Below the pieces are notes generated by a model. That model searched no databases, was not told the DNA's origin, and was given only the letters and a program-made list of their open reading frames with translations. From Blasia pusilla (lineage: Eukaryota > Marchantiophyta > Marchantiopsida > Blasiales): a DNA stretch of 64,000 nucleotides. Each line of letters starts with the position of its first letter. The first letter of the stretch is position 1. A program made the translations under genes and the position numbers. The stretch covers positions 15,686,001 through 15,750,000 of the forward strand of contig CM114272.1 in assembly GCA_050084515.1 (NCBI GenBank), in the 5' to 3' direction. Positions 47,801 through 60,513 of this stretch are shown here, one piece after another.

Positions 47801-48000
47801 TGTTACAACAACACTTGGCATAGTCATAAATGTATTTTGAGCAACTTCATGAAATGCATTATTGGGTAACTCAATTCTTGGCAAGATATTAGTGGCAACT
47901 TGTACCACTTGAATTGGATCATCATTATGAATCAATTCATATTCTCGATCTTCAAGATAAATGTCTTCATTTGGTCCTACCATGACTTTATCCTCGAGCT
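44868..48000 (-). pseudogene. Helitron Rep/helicase protein, 5' part
   Basis: RepHel protein that nicks and copies the Helitron. Minus-strand order from about 47370: MCCDHGRINLPLLKSSPPF, then GGIYHSIGPLHLDVGAHLQF, LQEMLHECNPYVKIF, RYKLPSASEVAAI and VHGEAGWHLGISF (47240-46443), the Helitron N-terminal region. NQRELRAELYQGVKDVMHQH follows near 46410-46340, then a frameshift and PSSFTGVPHHMHQLYHDSMA with YYFLTMTCNPKWEE. The HUH motif is GLPHMHVLII (His-Met-His codons at 46026-46018). DNRWVLPFNLML and the Tyr-rich KYLYKYVYKGFD (near 45540) carry the nicking Tyr. It continues RYITSLEACWRLF and VRLAVHLPKQKTVYF to VGEGER at the insertion point. A TAA near 47271 and the frameshift show decay. Pieces to about 48400 may be N-terminal. 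Confidence 0.9.
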
Positions 48001-49413
48001 CATTGGAAGGCCTCGGAGAATATAGTAACTTTAATCAAATGTCATAGAGTATAGAGAAAAACATAGGCACAATCCAAACATGAATGTTGAAGGATTATCA
48101 AAGCGAACATATAAAAACAAAGCATCTCAAAGACGTTATGACCTTATAGATGGGCTTCCAACAGTTATAATCTCCATGTTTGGATTAGTCTCGACTACCA
48201 AAGTAGGCTCAGTTTGAAGTAGAATCCCTTTCTTTCTTTGGTTGTACTCACGACGGTAGGCCTTTTTTTTTTTTTTCCTTTTAGAGCTTCCATGTTATCA
48301 GCGCGAACGACTCATTTTTGTTTCTGAGATTCACCACGTAGAACCTTTCGAATATCATATATATGGGTAGGATTTGATGGAACCATAAGTCTGCAACAAC
48401 ATATGAATTTTGGAAAGAGTCAAAATTAAATATCTAACGGCAGTATGAAGTGCACGAAATTCAACGTGTTCAATGATCATTAATGGAGTGGACTTACGTT
48501 AGAGATGTTTCGGTGATGGGTCCAACTCCTATGTTTCTTTGTTGTGCTAAAATTTCCTTACGATGCACACACCTTTTTTTTTGTGCCTTTGCACGCATTA
48601 ATTTGCAAAAGTGAGGCAAATATGTAGGATTCGATGCTTTGTGGACCTAGAGAGACAGCCGCTCATTGATATCACAAATACAAGAGTTCCAAGACATAGT
48701 TCAAAAGGATATATTGGCTTAGTGAAGCACACGTCTCCGATGTAAGCCCATCTTATTTTTGCCATATCTTCAAAGTTTGCATGAGAAAATTTGTTATTTT
48801 TGCCATATCTCACGTAAGCATTTGTTTGCAGACTTCTTGTTTGCAACTTGCACTCGCCATCTACAAAAATAAATTATTTTAAAAATTAGAAGTGGAAAAA
48901 GATTCAAAAGAGGCATGAAAAAAAAATTCTAGGTGGAAAAAGAGGTGAGAAAAAAAAGTGTAAAATTGGAAGGAGAGTAGAAAAAAAAAAGCCTAGTAAA
49001 AAAGGAAAACTATTTTTTTTAATAATCAGTAAAATAATTAAATCAGAAAAAATACAAAAATTTGGAAAGGAATCAGAGTACTCGAGCTGAGTACCTTAGA
49101 TTTTATTCACTTTTTCCTATCATGACAGAATTTTGCAAAAAAAATTTATTGCAGGTTACCCTTCCATGGTGTAGACATGGCTTCTGTATGTGTGATACTA
49201 CACACTCTTCTAATTAAGAGTTGAAGTTCACAAAACTATGTGCACATTGACAACAACGCCTCCATGTTTCTGCACTTTTTGAGTCCCCTTAGCCGCCGCC
49301 TTTGGGACAGCCTTGCTCGGCTCAACCCTCGAGATTGGAGCTGGTACTTTGCAATGTTGTATATGTCTTTTAAGCAGCTTATTTGCAGATGAGGCTACAA
49401 CATTGCATTCCTG
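48001..49413. other. Helitron 5' side and AT-rich spacer
   Basis: Minus-strand segments near 48390-48250 (NPTHIYDIRKVLRGESQKQK) and 48846-48598 may be N-terminal Helitron exons, but I see no firm motif. A run of 15 T lies at about 48267. The 5' TC terminus of the Helitron was not located. 48850-49180 is very AT-rich and empty. Confidence 0.35.
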
Positions 49414-49944
49414 CTAGATGTTGGGTCTTCTTACTTGATACTCTGGGGACCCTTCAACTTCTATTTTGACATTCTTAGATTTCCCGGAGCCCTCAACAGG
49501 CCTTGGAAAGTAACCCTTGTCTGATCCGCGAACCTCACTATCAGTGGGAAGCGAGTTGCTACGCACGTCCCTGAAGTCTACAACATCCGTGGGGTTGTGT
49601 GCATTATTAGATTTCCTGGAGCCCTCAACAAGCCTTCGGAAATAACCCTTTTCCGATCCCAGAGCCTTACCGTCAGTAGGAAGCAAGTCCCTACGCGCGT
49701 ACCCGAAATCTACAGCATCCATGGGGTTGTGTTTTGTCCCCCAAGGAGGGAAAATGTCCATATGGGACTTTCTCCAAGCACTCAAACGGACGCAGTCATG
49801 TGGAGACATAGGAGACAAAGGGGAGCCCTCAAGAAGCTCTGCATCAGGTGCTTTTACACCATAATGCTTCTCCGATGAAACGACTCTAGAGATGCTTTTC
49901 GACTTTCCTTGGGTTGACTTTCTAGCTATTATCCTAGTTGCCAT
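49414..49944 (-). CDS. hypothetical protein with a duplicated ~45-residue unit
   Basis: Minus-strand ORF, taken from the ATG at 49944 (MATRIIARKSTQGKSK), 176 residues. The ORF stays open a little upstream to an ATG at 49995. The N-terminus is basic (RIIARKSTQGKSKSIS). Two tandem units follow: HNPMDAVDF..LLPTDGKALG and GSEKGYFRRLVEGSRKSN, then HNPTDVVDF..SLPTDSEVRG and GSDKGYFPRPVEGSGKSK. The duplication covers about 135 bp at each of about 49600-49735 and 49465-49600. I recognise no family. Base composition is richer in GC than the flanks, which favours coding. It could be an exon of a larger gene or repeat-derived. No function can be assigned. Confidence 0.4.
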   Translation of the reverse strand: MATRIIARKSTQGKSKSISRVVSSEKHYGVKAPDAELLEGSPLSPMSPHDCVRLSAWRKSHMDIFPPWGTKHNPMDAVDFGYARRDLLPTDGKALGSEKGYFRRLVEGSRKSNNAHNPTDVVDFRDVRSNSLPTDSEVRGSDKGYFPRPVEGSGKSKNVKIEVEGSPEYQVRRPNI

Positions 49945-49995
49945 AGTTAGCTTCAATGAAACCTTGATGTGTTCACAGTCGTCTTGCCTGCACAC

Positions 49996-52320
49996 ATTTT
50001 ACGGGAGCCGATCGGGTCGCCCCCTCAACCTAGACTCGCCTTCCTATGAGCTAACTTGCGTTATGCCTTGTAGAGAGAGTATAAAAAATGGAGGCGACAA
50101 AGGAAACATCGAGATGCAGGGAGAGCTTATGCAGAGCCGGTTCCTAGGAGTTGAAAGATGTCTGGAGCTATTTTGGTGTTGCAGTTCATCACTCGGAGGT
50201 TGCACCACTTGTAATCGTCCCTATAGAACTTAAGATGCATCGGGCAGATTAGTTGGAAAGTAGAATTCTACTCTGACTCCAACTTACATGACACTTATGT
50301 AGAACTGGGATGCAACATACAATAACATAAAGCATCTACGTCTGTAAGCTTATGAAAGCTAAATAAAGTAACGTTGAGAACTCATGTGTTGGTGGGTGAA
50401 TGAATGAAACCTGGATGTGTATGGACCTCTCCTTGCACTTACTTTTCGAGTAAATGAATGCAATAAATACTTCCCAACCCTCGATGTTGGAAAACCCTAG
50501 AAGCCGCCAAAGATCTCAACAATACCTCGCAAGCCCCCTGCCCTTTTGAAAGATGCGGTTATCCATCAACGAACGTCGTTAAATAGATTAAGCATCAACG
50601 GACCTTGTCAGTAACAGAATTCATTATGATCAAATTTAAAATGCTCGAAGTCTGTTATAATGGAAGGCAAAATACGATGAACTACAATGGAGGCTTTGAA
50701 ACCCTAAGCCAACCCACCGCTAAAGCCTACTCCCCCAACAAAGACTACAATGTTTTTTATAAGGAATTCTTGAAACACTATAGTTCATGTGGATAACAGA
50801 TGAAGAAATTGCCATCTCAACTATACCACATGCTAGAGTAAGACTTGTCATGCTCCACACACAAATACTCTTTGATGTACACGCAACCTTGCTTGTAACA
50901 TAATAGCCAACCCTATGTTAATCCATCCAAAGACGTCCGACACTCTCATCTCCTCTAATGAAATGCGCCATAAAATTGGTGTGGTGCAAAGCTCTCACTC
51001 CACACCATCCACACATGCTTATCAATTAATCGTGAAAGCTCCTTGGTCGAGCCCCATAAAGGAACCTCTTTCCAACAAAATGATATCATGACACTCCTCT
51101 CCATAGGGATGCCAATCAAAAGTTTATCCTCTACATGCGTATGGCGCTAAATGAAATCTCCAAGCCAAGTGATGACACTACTAAATGTTACTAGTGTCAC
51201 CATTTCTCTTGGTCGTCGATTGATTATTCCACTTGCAAACTATAATTCTAGCAATGAGTTAACGTGTCCATGAGCGAACAACTATCCTAGCCTATTGGAA
51301 GCCATCTTCTTCTAATAATTTAAGGAAAATCCATCAGATGTAACATAGCTCCACCAACCAAGATATCATAGGACTCTACATTGGTCACAATCCGCTTGAC
51401 TAGAAAAAACCTAGACTGATCAGTTGGATATCTTGGTTTGGGCGTCACCACTGCCTTATGTCTTAAAATAAACTATATTGTACTGGCCTTATCCATTGAT
51501 ACTTGAATCCTAAACAACCAACGCTCACTATCGACTTAAGTTAGGCCCAACCCCGAAAATGTCACATTCTGTAGCATCAAGGATTGCGCTCTTGAATCCA
51601 AGTAGAATGTTGCAAAAAAAAAACTCTACAACCCGAACTAAAAAATAAATAAATCTCTTTATGGTTATTCAACAACATTACTCCCAAAGGAACCACGACA
51701 TACTCCAAAGCGGATCTTATAAGCATCTCCATCAACCTTGCAACTCCAACCTACCATGCATAAGTGGGAGATGGCCCAAGCATGAGCTCCAAGGACAGGT
51801 CCATCACCTCCTTCATAACTACCACTACCTCTTAACATGAGGTAACACCACATGCTCACATAGCCTAGGGGCCAAATGAAACACCACAATGGGCATGGCT
51901 CCCAACATTACAACATTGAAAGTAGAAAACCATGTGGCATAATAGAAGATAATGATCGCCCCCAAAACATATTCGACATGGAATCTTGTTAAACATTAAC
52001 TATAGATGGAGACACACTCATTCCGACAACCGCCTATCGAGCTTGCTCACAAATGGCACTTAATCTCTAAGAAATCCAATCAAGACTTATCATTCGGGTT
52101 CTCATTGCCTTGGACAATGTAAATGATAAAAGGAGCCTCGTTTGCTTCTTGGCTTCTTCTCTCTATGGATCCAACCACTAGAAGAAAATCTTACATTTTG
52201 TAATTTTGTTATATGACTAGGTTCAATCATCAATGACATATCATGATTTGTAATAATCCATAGAGTTATAGAAAGCAAGTCATTTACCAGTAATGACTAA
52301 AGCTATCAAGTCGCTAATAA
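49996..52320. other. spacer without recognisable genes
   Basis: Both strands contain only short ORFs without domains. I found no tRNA, LTR or other element here. Confidence 0.5.
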
Positions 52321-52359
52321 AGGATTGATATATCAACAAAAATATCCGTTTGCTCCTCA

Positions 52360-52610
52360 TTTTTTATGTCCATCATACATCCATTTTCCACTCATCAGCC
52401 CTCCTTCCATTCTTCATCTCCTGGCCCTCTATCCGTCCATTTTTTATATGTTGACCTTCCCTCCATCCATCCATTTTCCATTTTCCATCCTCCATCCGTT
52501 CAGCCTCTATACATCAATTTCTGGTTTGTCTGTAGTCTATCCATTGAAAATTCCTCCACTCTCCATCCATTCGCCTTCCATCCATCTATTCATCCTTCAT
52601 CTAGTATCAA
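52360..52610 (+). repeat. CCATCCATT-type low-complexity tract
   Basis: Pyrimidine-rich degenerate short repeat dominated by CCATCCATT, TTTTCCAT and CTCCATCC units. It keeps long ORFs open in two frames (52325-52669 and 52366-52626), giving His/Ser/Pro-rich translations that are not genes. Confidence 0.8.
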
Positions 52611-52620
52611 ATCTAAAAGG

Positions 52621-55319
52621 GTGTAGAATAACATTAAGATTTCAGTTGAAATCACTTGCACCAAAGTGAGGGTCTTGGCTTGCTACCACTACCCTATGCA
52701 CTAACACATATAAGAAATGAGCTCATTTAAAAAAATCAATAGAATCATAAAATTATGGAAAATTTAATTTAATTATATATTTTTAATACATATATATTAA
52801 TAAAAAATTTATATATTAGAAAAAGAAGAAAATCCAATAATTAATAAATATAGTATTCAAAAAATTAGAAGAAGAAAATCATCTTGCCAAAAATTCATAG
52901 TCAACTCCATGATATTACCTTATGAATTCTGATGAAAATTTCTTATTTCTTCTTCAATTCATAATAATTTTAATTGAAATTATGTCAAATCTTTCTTAAA
53001 CCTACTAAGAGTATGTGGATGGAAATAAAATTAAAATTAAATTTTAATCATTGAAAAGCATCCATAATTATGAAGATTATCAAAGAAAATGTATGCCTCA
53101 TACGATCGATAATTTTATTTTAATTAAAATATTCAAAACTCACATAGTATATTTTATCACAATTTAAAAATTTTCAATAGGAAATTTTGAATCTAATTCA
53201 TTTAAATTATGTTCCATGTGTTATATTTGATGATATTCATATTATTTTTTGAATATAATTATCGTGATTTTTTAAATTATGAGGATATGAATTTATTCAT
53301 TTGATTAGTCATAAAAATGAAAATTAAACCAATCAAGTGATCATTAGGATTCTTTTGCATAAAAACATAATTTTTTAATAATAAAAACCATACTTTTCTT
53401 CTAGTGAATTTTTATTTCCTTCCTTTATAACATTTTGGAATATGTTAATCATGTTTCAAGTCTTATAGAGCGCTAAAAGTTTGACTTGGATTTATTCAAT
53501 CATTATAATTAATTTTTTAAACTACTAAACTTGAGTAGCAATCCAAATCTTACACCTAGTGTCTTTTTTAACTTGCTCAAGTGATGAACCTCAACCTCCT
53601 CCTAGTATAGGAACAACTCGTAATCTTAAGCATCCCACATGAGTTGATATCCCTAAACCATATATTAACAATACTCTCTATATCTCTATATATTTGCACA
53701 ATAACCATTGTGTCCATTGTATCCAACACCCTTGTAAACATCTCAAAAGTGCATGATTGAAACAAGGACGAATGATTTAAAACCGCAATGTCAATGTGCT
53801 CTTTAACAACCCGCAAGGTAATCCCAAATCGTTCATGACACAAAATTTCTTCCATCATCAATAAGCCTTATTCCTCAATAGTCATGTGGCTCAATCCTTG
53901 ATGATGTAATATGATGTGATCCTATACGGCATGGTACTATAACCAATGACACGACACTTAGTGACATGAGCGACATCCCTTCCTCTATCGTAAAAATACT
54001 CCACTCTTATATGTATCTTGGTGTGGCTCCATAATCGTGATGGTGCAATGTGGCCATGAATAGCAAGACACAAAAAATCAGCAACACATTGTAACTACAA
54101 GAGTCACAACATAATATTTTACTAACTAAGAGCGGTTACCAATCTTTCTACATTTTAGAGCACAAATTCAAGCTGGACCATATCAATTGATAATTTTGTG
54201 ATATGTCTGGAAGACCAACATACAATTGACGACAACAATCACTCGATCAAGAGATGGAAAAATAGGGATAAAAAACCGTAGACAAAAAAGTAAGGGCATA
54301 GACACACATACACCTTAAGACTTAGAATGAAAGGATATAATCACTCGCCAGGATGGGGGCAAGGCAAAAAATACCATTAGGAAAAAACAAAGGATTTAAT
54401 TTAATCAAGAAGGATAAAATGTCATGAAACTATTCACAACATATGAAGAGCAACAAGATAGCTACAAGACACCAAGTGACCAGAGTTCAAAAGAGTGCTA
54501 GCCATGAGATAAACAAAATCTTCATAAAGGTTCCAATAAATGTTTGGGAAAGTTACAATGTGTAGAATTGCCCAAATACTCCTCCCAAGCCCCCTTGGGA
54601 ATTTACTACTTAAACACATATATACGGGTTGCAAATATTGTATGGGTTGTTGGGCAAAACAAAGGAACCAAGAAAGATGATAGGGAAGGAGGATTGTCCT
54701 TCAAAGAATCCCACAAGTATCTATGGGGGAGAATACTCTCTATTCCTAGCTTCTAAAATTTTGGAACAAAGGTGTAATAGTATTTTATGCTTGGCCATGT
54801 TCTAAGTTTGAATTGAGGAACACATCGGAACGCATCCCCAAAAAAAAACCATTGCGCTTTGACTTAGATGAGCAACGTGAAGAAATTGGTCAACGCTTGG
54901 GAAAGAGATTTTTTACGAAGGCGACACATATTTGGGGAAATTCATACTTGTTTAGTGCTTGGTAACCATCCGATTGGTGACAAAAAGACGCGATAATTTA
55001 GACCTTTTAGACCCAACCAAAGACCTTTGCTAGTAAAGTTTAGGATCAAAATCTTTTTATGAACGAACAAGAAAAAATAGAGGTTGAATTTCATGATACC
55101 ATATGTTTAGAGTTGGGGCTACATACGAGACATTGAAACATGCCCCTTTCCAATACATACATCTATTGGGATGATTCACCCACCTAATATAAGACTTAAC
55201 ACAAATTGAGCCTATGCAATTTGGACTCTAATGTAAATGTCCAACATATTGAAAGTTATAGGGAACGAACTATTTTCCCTACTTGGGATTTTCTTTGATT
55301 TTCAAAGATAATCTCCTAT
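52621..55319. other. AT-rich spacer
   Basis: Very AT-rich to about 53550, then mixed sequence. I see no gene, RNA or element. Confidence 0.5.
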
Positions 55320-55700
55320 TGATGATGATGGCAATGAGATGATGATTGCTAGTTGAAACTAGGATGGATGTAGAGAAAAGAAGAAGTGAAGATGGTAGAC
55401 AGAGGACACATACCTTGATTAGGGTCTACAATAGATGTTAGTTACCAAAGCAATATCTTTGGAATGTTAAATATGTTGATCAAACATGGTTATCCGACCT
55501 TAGCAATATGAACATATACTCTTGTTCAATGTGTTGGAAATGTTTTGCAAGAGTTCAAGTTGTGACTAGAGATTTCATCCCCATCATGATACCACGAAAA
55601 AAAATTAGTTTAGTTCCTATCCAACTTTTCTTGTGGTTCAAGGAAGGAGAGAGAGGGATCTTGTGATCCAAGGAGGGGAAGGAGAAAGAAGAGGGTTGAG
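55320..55700 (-). mobile_element. diverged copy of the LINE-like sequence in the UGT intron
   Basis: Collinear similarity to 10200-10640: GACTAGAGATTTCATCCCCATC here against GACTGGAGGTTTCATCCCCATC there, then AGTTTAGTT, then a block ending CTTGTGGTTCAAGGA against CTCATGGTTCAAAGA. Upstream, AGGATGGATGTAGAGA resembles GGGATGGGTGTAGAGA. There is no readable reverse transcriptase, so the element class is carried over from the other copy. Confidence 0.5.
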
Positions 55701-56157
55701 AGATCTACCCCTATAAATCATTCCTTTTCGGCTATGGGTTTACTATTCCAAGCGCCTCTTGGATAGCTCTCGAACATGTGAAATCTATCACAATACCTGA
55801 TGGCTCGTCGAGACTTGCAGGCATCAAATCGATCGGGGTGTGTCAAAGAAGTTAAGTGCCCCAGGATACCACTAATGACAACCTGAAAGCCATGCGCGTA
55901 TGGATTTTGCTCTCTAGAGAAATCCATACCACATACGAAATCCAAAAGACCCGATATGTGATTCTCCCCTAAGCTCCACCTTTACGTTTCACATGCAAGC
56001 GTCCCTCTTAACTTTTGCCCTAAATTCTAGCTCGCCTGCGCATTCGAGCTCCTCCACAACCCCTCGTTGCCAAAGCCCATAGATTGCCGCGCGACCGCAT
56101 TAAATGCGAGTCTGGGCAGCTTGGACACCGCCAGGCAAATGAGGGGGGAGTGCCAAA
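55701..56157. other. spacer
   Basis: No coding region, RNA or mobile element recognised. Confidence 0.4.
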
Positions 56158-56243
56158 ATGATGAGTGTAGCCAGGTTCGAACCCGGGTCTTTGCACCCGT
56201 ATTCCATGATCGTGTCCACTATCCTACCAGGATTACACGGTGT
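56158..56243 (-). tRNA. tRNA-like sequence (pseudo-tRNA or tRNA-derived SINE head)
   Basis: On the minus strand a perfect internal B box (GGGTTCGAACC) is preceded by an A-box-like segment (CCTGGTAGGATAGTGGACAC). The outer bases TGTAATC and GGCTACA can pair in six of seven positions as an acceptor stem. The T stem has two mismatches and the anticodon arm is not clean, so I do not assign an amino acid. A pol III-derived SINE or decayed tRNA fits best. Confidence 0.35.
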
Positions 56244-57229
56244 TATGCAGGGGGCTTTGTTATTTAGTTGCAAAATTCTTTCTTAACTACCTGCCCGGGG
56301 CCCCTGCTTGTCGAAGGTACCGTGTCTCGCAATCAATGCAAGACCATGGCAGTTTAGGGCCTTTTCTCGTTGCGGAGTGCGGACTACCAGAGGGAGAGAG
56401 TCACTTGAAATCCCAATTTGCACGAACAAAGTATTGCACGCGTTACAGTCTCCTCATTTCTTGCTGTAGTAATGCAAAGGTGCTCTGCAATCTCCGCAAT
56501 GTGTACATCCAAACTCTCTCTCCCTCTACGCACGCCTCTCTACACTTTGGATTAAATGTTTTTACCACTTTGGACTACAGAGGAGGAGCAGAAAATAAAC
56601 TTCCAAAGTCACTAGAAGAAGAGGAATTCGGTGGCGCTTAACCCTTCCGAGGTGCGGTAAGAGGAGAGGAAGAGAGGAAGAGAGGAGAGAGGAGAGAGGA
56701 AACTACCTTCAACCGAAATAGATACTTTTTTTTGAAGAGAGTTTCCGTTGGGTTGAAGAGAGGAAACTTTTTGTGTGAATTTTTTTGCACTTTTTTGTTC
56801 AGTTATTAAGCAGTCCCACAGTTTTTTTTTCTCTTCCATATTTTGGCAACCCTTTTGAGTCTGACTAGTTGCAAATTGCACAAAATATATAAAACTGAAA
56901 ATTCAGTGGAATCATAAGTGTGGAACCAATCAATTTTACCATCCAAGGTCTGGAAACAATCTACCATTTGCCCTGGGCTGAATAGAGTTAAAGCTAAAAG
57001 TGAAGGTTCTTGAAAAATGAAAGTACAATCTAAAACCTTATTTTGCATCCTCAAAGTGGTTTGTTTAAAATACTTCGCACTTCTTTGAGGGACTGAATTG
57101 GTTGGTGGATTCCTACTCCTACCTCCGACTCTCTTAAAACTACCAGCAACACATAGTACATGTGCTTACAAGGGAAATACCTTTTGCCACTTGTCTCTCT
57201 TTGGTAGTTTGAGTTCTACATGTTCAACT
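56244..57229. other. spacer with a GAGAGGA purine tract
   Basis: 56655-56705 is a GAGAGGAAGAG low-complexity stretch. No gene recognised. Confidence 0.4.
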
Positions 57230-57560
57230 GGGGATATCGATCCTGTTGTATTGTTGGCATGGAGACGCAGAAACGCTGATGCTCTATATGCGATTGTCAC
57301 GAATGTAACTGATTCTGTCATGACTCTCATTCAACATACAACCACTGCTGCTGAGGCGTGGAACATTTTGAAGAATCAGTATGAAACGAGGAATGAGACT
57401 CGGATTCAGAATGTGGAGAATCAGCTTACGTCCGAGAAATTTTGAGAAGGAGAAAGCGCGGAGCAATTTTTGACAAGGATCAAGAATCTTCAAGATCCTT
57501 GTCAAAGTCATCACATGAACATGTGGGAAAGAAAAAGATGTGCACCACATATACCCGTGT
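57230..57560 (+). pseudogene. Ty1/Copia gag remnant
   Basis: Frame 2 reads WRRRNADALYAIVTNVTDSV, AAEAWNILKNQYETRNETRI and VENQLTSEKF. A TGA at 57443-57445 follows, then EGESAEQFLTRIKNLQDPC in the same frame. This is the conserved core of the Copia gag (UBN2-type) family. Only ~110 residues remain. It has no pol or LTRs beside it and overlaps the tail of the minus-strand transposase-like gene, so it is an insertion or fragment. Confidence 0.75.
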
Positions 57561-57599
57561 GACACTTGAATTTACAGTGTTGTTCCAGACCCAATACAT

Positions 57600-60513
57600 C
57601 CTTCCTATTCCATTGCCACTCAAGACATCTTTCGTGGCGATGATCTCCATTTTTGCCTCCCGAGTTGACGCAATTCGCTTTGCTCTCTCCACCGTTGGCC
57701 TACACATTCTGTTTCTCTTCACCCCATTTCTAGACTCAAACAGAAATAATGGATTCAGATCATCCACCTTCTCTGGGTACATGTTGACATCAATCTTGGG
57801 TTGAATACGAAATGCGAAGGTCTCTCTAAAAGCTTAACATGCTCGAACTTCCCCGTCTCTGATGAAACCGGAACTTGTAAGATTGTCCACCGTCTTGAGT
57901 GCGATTCGTACTGCGGCGATGGGCCAAATCGTGGGGTATTCCCGAGCTCCAATGGCAGCGGATAAGACTTCCGGAAAGCGCAAGATTCATTTGGGCAGAA
58001 GAAGTACTTCAATTGATCCCCGGTCCTCATGAAACGATCAAAGGTTTTGAGTCCCCAAAACCTAGGCAGTGGTCGTCTAGTCCTTGTACAGTTCTTATTT
58101 AGGAAAGTGCCGCATGCTCTCCTAATGCCATCAGATCCTGCCCTGCAGGTGGGTCCATGTGTTGGGTTGCTTCGAGATATATGCCACTGTTTTAGGTTGC
58201 AATCCACCTCCATTACCGGAATCCCATATTGTTGAACCACTCCAGTCACAGGATGTTGCGAACTTCCAGCAACAAAGGGCTTTTGAAATAAGACATTCAC
58301 TGATTTTGGAGAAGGGTCTCCATTACGGATTTGGGACGGGTCCGGGGTCCTCGAATACCTGGGCGGTGTAATTTCCTTATCCAAATCGATCACCGGATTC
58401 GTTCCTTGATGCTGCCTCTTTACCTGCCTGAAGTCAAGATACTTATCTGGTCTCCACGAGTCTCGCTCGGACTGCTCTACCACCATCTGTATGGGACGTC
58501 TTGAAACCCGCCAATGAATATCTCCACCAATGTGTACGTCTTGCTCAAGGGGAGTTCCAACTACGCACCGATTGAAGGCTTCCACATACAGTTTTTCATC
58601 ACCAGATCTCACAGCCGCCCTGACATAGAGCTCGTAGATCGACGGCCCCCTTCCTTTTGTTATGCCTTTTGTGAGGAAGATATGGGATGCTGCAGATTGT
58701 AGCATTGCTCTTGCCAGGTCTTGTTGGCATGCCTCCACAAGTGAAATTAGTTGGCATGCTTGTGACGACCTCCAGGAGGAATGAACACTTTCTATTCCAC
58801 TTGTGTTGGGGCAGAGGGCATTTTCATGAATGTTCAATCCTTGCAATGACGGAAATGTTAGAAGGGAACGAAAATAACTCATGAGTCAAAGAAATAAGCT
58901 ACCTGTCGAAACCAAGACGGGTTGCAAGGCCGAGGCATCCCATGAACGACTCTGCGACCCGTCGGGTCCTGACGTGTTGCAACCCTAAACCCACCTACTG
59001 CAACCCTTCGGATTCAGACGGGTTGCAAGAACCTGTGGCCACTCTGGAAGATTCAAGTGCAAGTCATCCGAAACCCATCCGGGTCAAACTATTTTCAGGC
59101 CTTGTATACATGTGACTTGCATACTCGTCTACGGGTTGCACCAAAATTCTGGATGCAACCCGTCGGTTTCCGTCGGGTTGCACCTTTGTACTTCCCCTCA
59201 ATCGAGTTTCCATCGCTATTGAGGGTCGCTGATCCCCTCAATCGCGATGGCATCCATTTTGGCCGTCTTTCCATCCAGAACCCGTATTTGACGCAGCAAA
59301 TTCCGGAAGCATTCAGGATCAGCGAGAAATGCAAGATTTTCCCAGAGTTGTTTCTCCTCAGCCGCCGTGATCTTGCTCTATACAAGGATTCCGAGCAATT
59401 GTTCACAAATTTGTGATGCTATTGTGAGCTTGATCACTCCGGGCTTTGAACTCGGAGAGTTTCTGTAGACCTCGGCAACTTTCTTCGCCACATCCTCCTT
59501 GATGTGTCTCTGAATTGCATCGGTCACAGGATGAGTGTGGGAGCCAACATGAACTGCCAGCCTTGTGTACTCTAACGTGGAGCCCAAGTCGTGGACAATG
59601 AAAAATATGTATGCAGGACACGCTCCAAAGCAGAAGGGGGAAGCCTGACAATGAGGACATCGATGGCCTCCCGGCGGTATGGTGGCACCGACCTCGTATG
59701 GAGTTTCTACATTCTTGGGGGGGAATTGCGACGTATTGACTCGCCCGTTGCACTCTAGATACGGGCATGCTGGACTTCTACACTCCAAGGCTCCAACGCA
59801 TTGGCGGTAGGAGACAATCCAAGGACCATCTGGAATTGAAGCACTAGTCTGTTGAAGCCTGCACCATCGATGACAATCAGACTTTCTGTCCATACCCTTC
59901 AGGCGTCCTCCATCTTTCTTTTTAGCAGGAGCAGCAAGTGGAGGCAACTCAAAAATGCAATTACCATCGTACGTGGACGGCAGCTCGTCGACAAGAATAT
60001 GCTTGAACATTTTCAAGGCCAGAGGAACGAGTAGGCGGACAGAGGGCCCGGTTGGTGTCCGACAGATCCACTGAGGTTGATAACATCCCGAATCTCTTCA
60101 GGAAGAACAAAATTGTTACGAGCGTGTGAAGTTGGAGTCGAAGCCGGATCTACTGAGCCAGGAGTTGCAAACGTAGAGCTCGGAGCACTATGAAATTCTC
60201 GACCGTCTACTTGGGAAACATACGAATTCCGGGGCAGGCCGTAAACTCTGTATTGACCATTTGCTAGAAGTAGGAGATTCCATACTTTACGGTCTGCAAT
60301 CACTGGCTCGGCTGTCTCACCTATTATGTCCTCCGTACCATCCACCCTAACATCCTTGGATACAAAGATGGTTCCAATTTGGAGAAGAAATCAAACAGAG
60401 AGAAAATTTTCATCCACTGCTATGAAAGACTCAAGAGCTCGCAGTTGAACGATTTCTGATTGAGGAAGGGCTGCTAGATGATTGCCACAAGTGAGCTTCA
60501 CATAATTATCCAT
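57600..60513 (-). pseudogene. Cys-rich transposase-like gene, broken, core missing
   Basis: Minus-strand pieces: ATG at 60513 (MDNYVKLTCGNHLAALPQSE; TGA near 60390) to 60013, a frame change, then 60010-59378 and on past a TAG to about 59205 (EKQLWENLAFLADPECFRNL). The second piece has a Cys pattern, QCVGALECRSPACPYLEC and HRCPHCQASPFCFGACPA, resembling the WRKY-GCM-like zinc region that precedes DDE transposase cores. Then 59204-58890 is non-coding, with palindromes. 58882-57755 carries NALCPNTSGIESVHSSWR, like the last catalytic-Glu region of such transposases, and a final CPNESC motif. A frame change near 57790 continues as MYPEKVDDLNPLFLFESRNG. The expected central core (~250 residues) is absent, so it was deleted or lies in an unrecognised form. 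Family assignment is tentative; a host zinc protein is possible. Confidence 0.45.
58890..59204. repeat. palindromes within the transposase-like gene
   Basis: Copies of the CAACCCGTCGG/CCGACGGGTTG palindrome at about 58951-58982, 58999-59027 and 59153-59183, with half-sites at about 58918 and 59129. On the minus strand the segment ends TTTCGACAG, a possible splice acceptor, so it may be an intron like 1405-2061. Confidence 0.6.

Noticed and set aside
52325-52669. 114-residue His/Ser/Pro-rich ORF
   Set aside because: Product of a CCATCCATT low-complexity tract; two frames are open at once.
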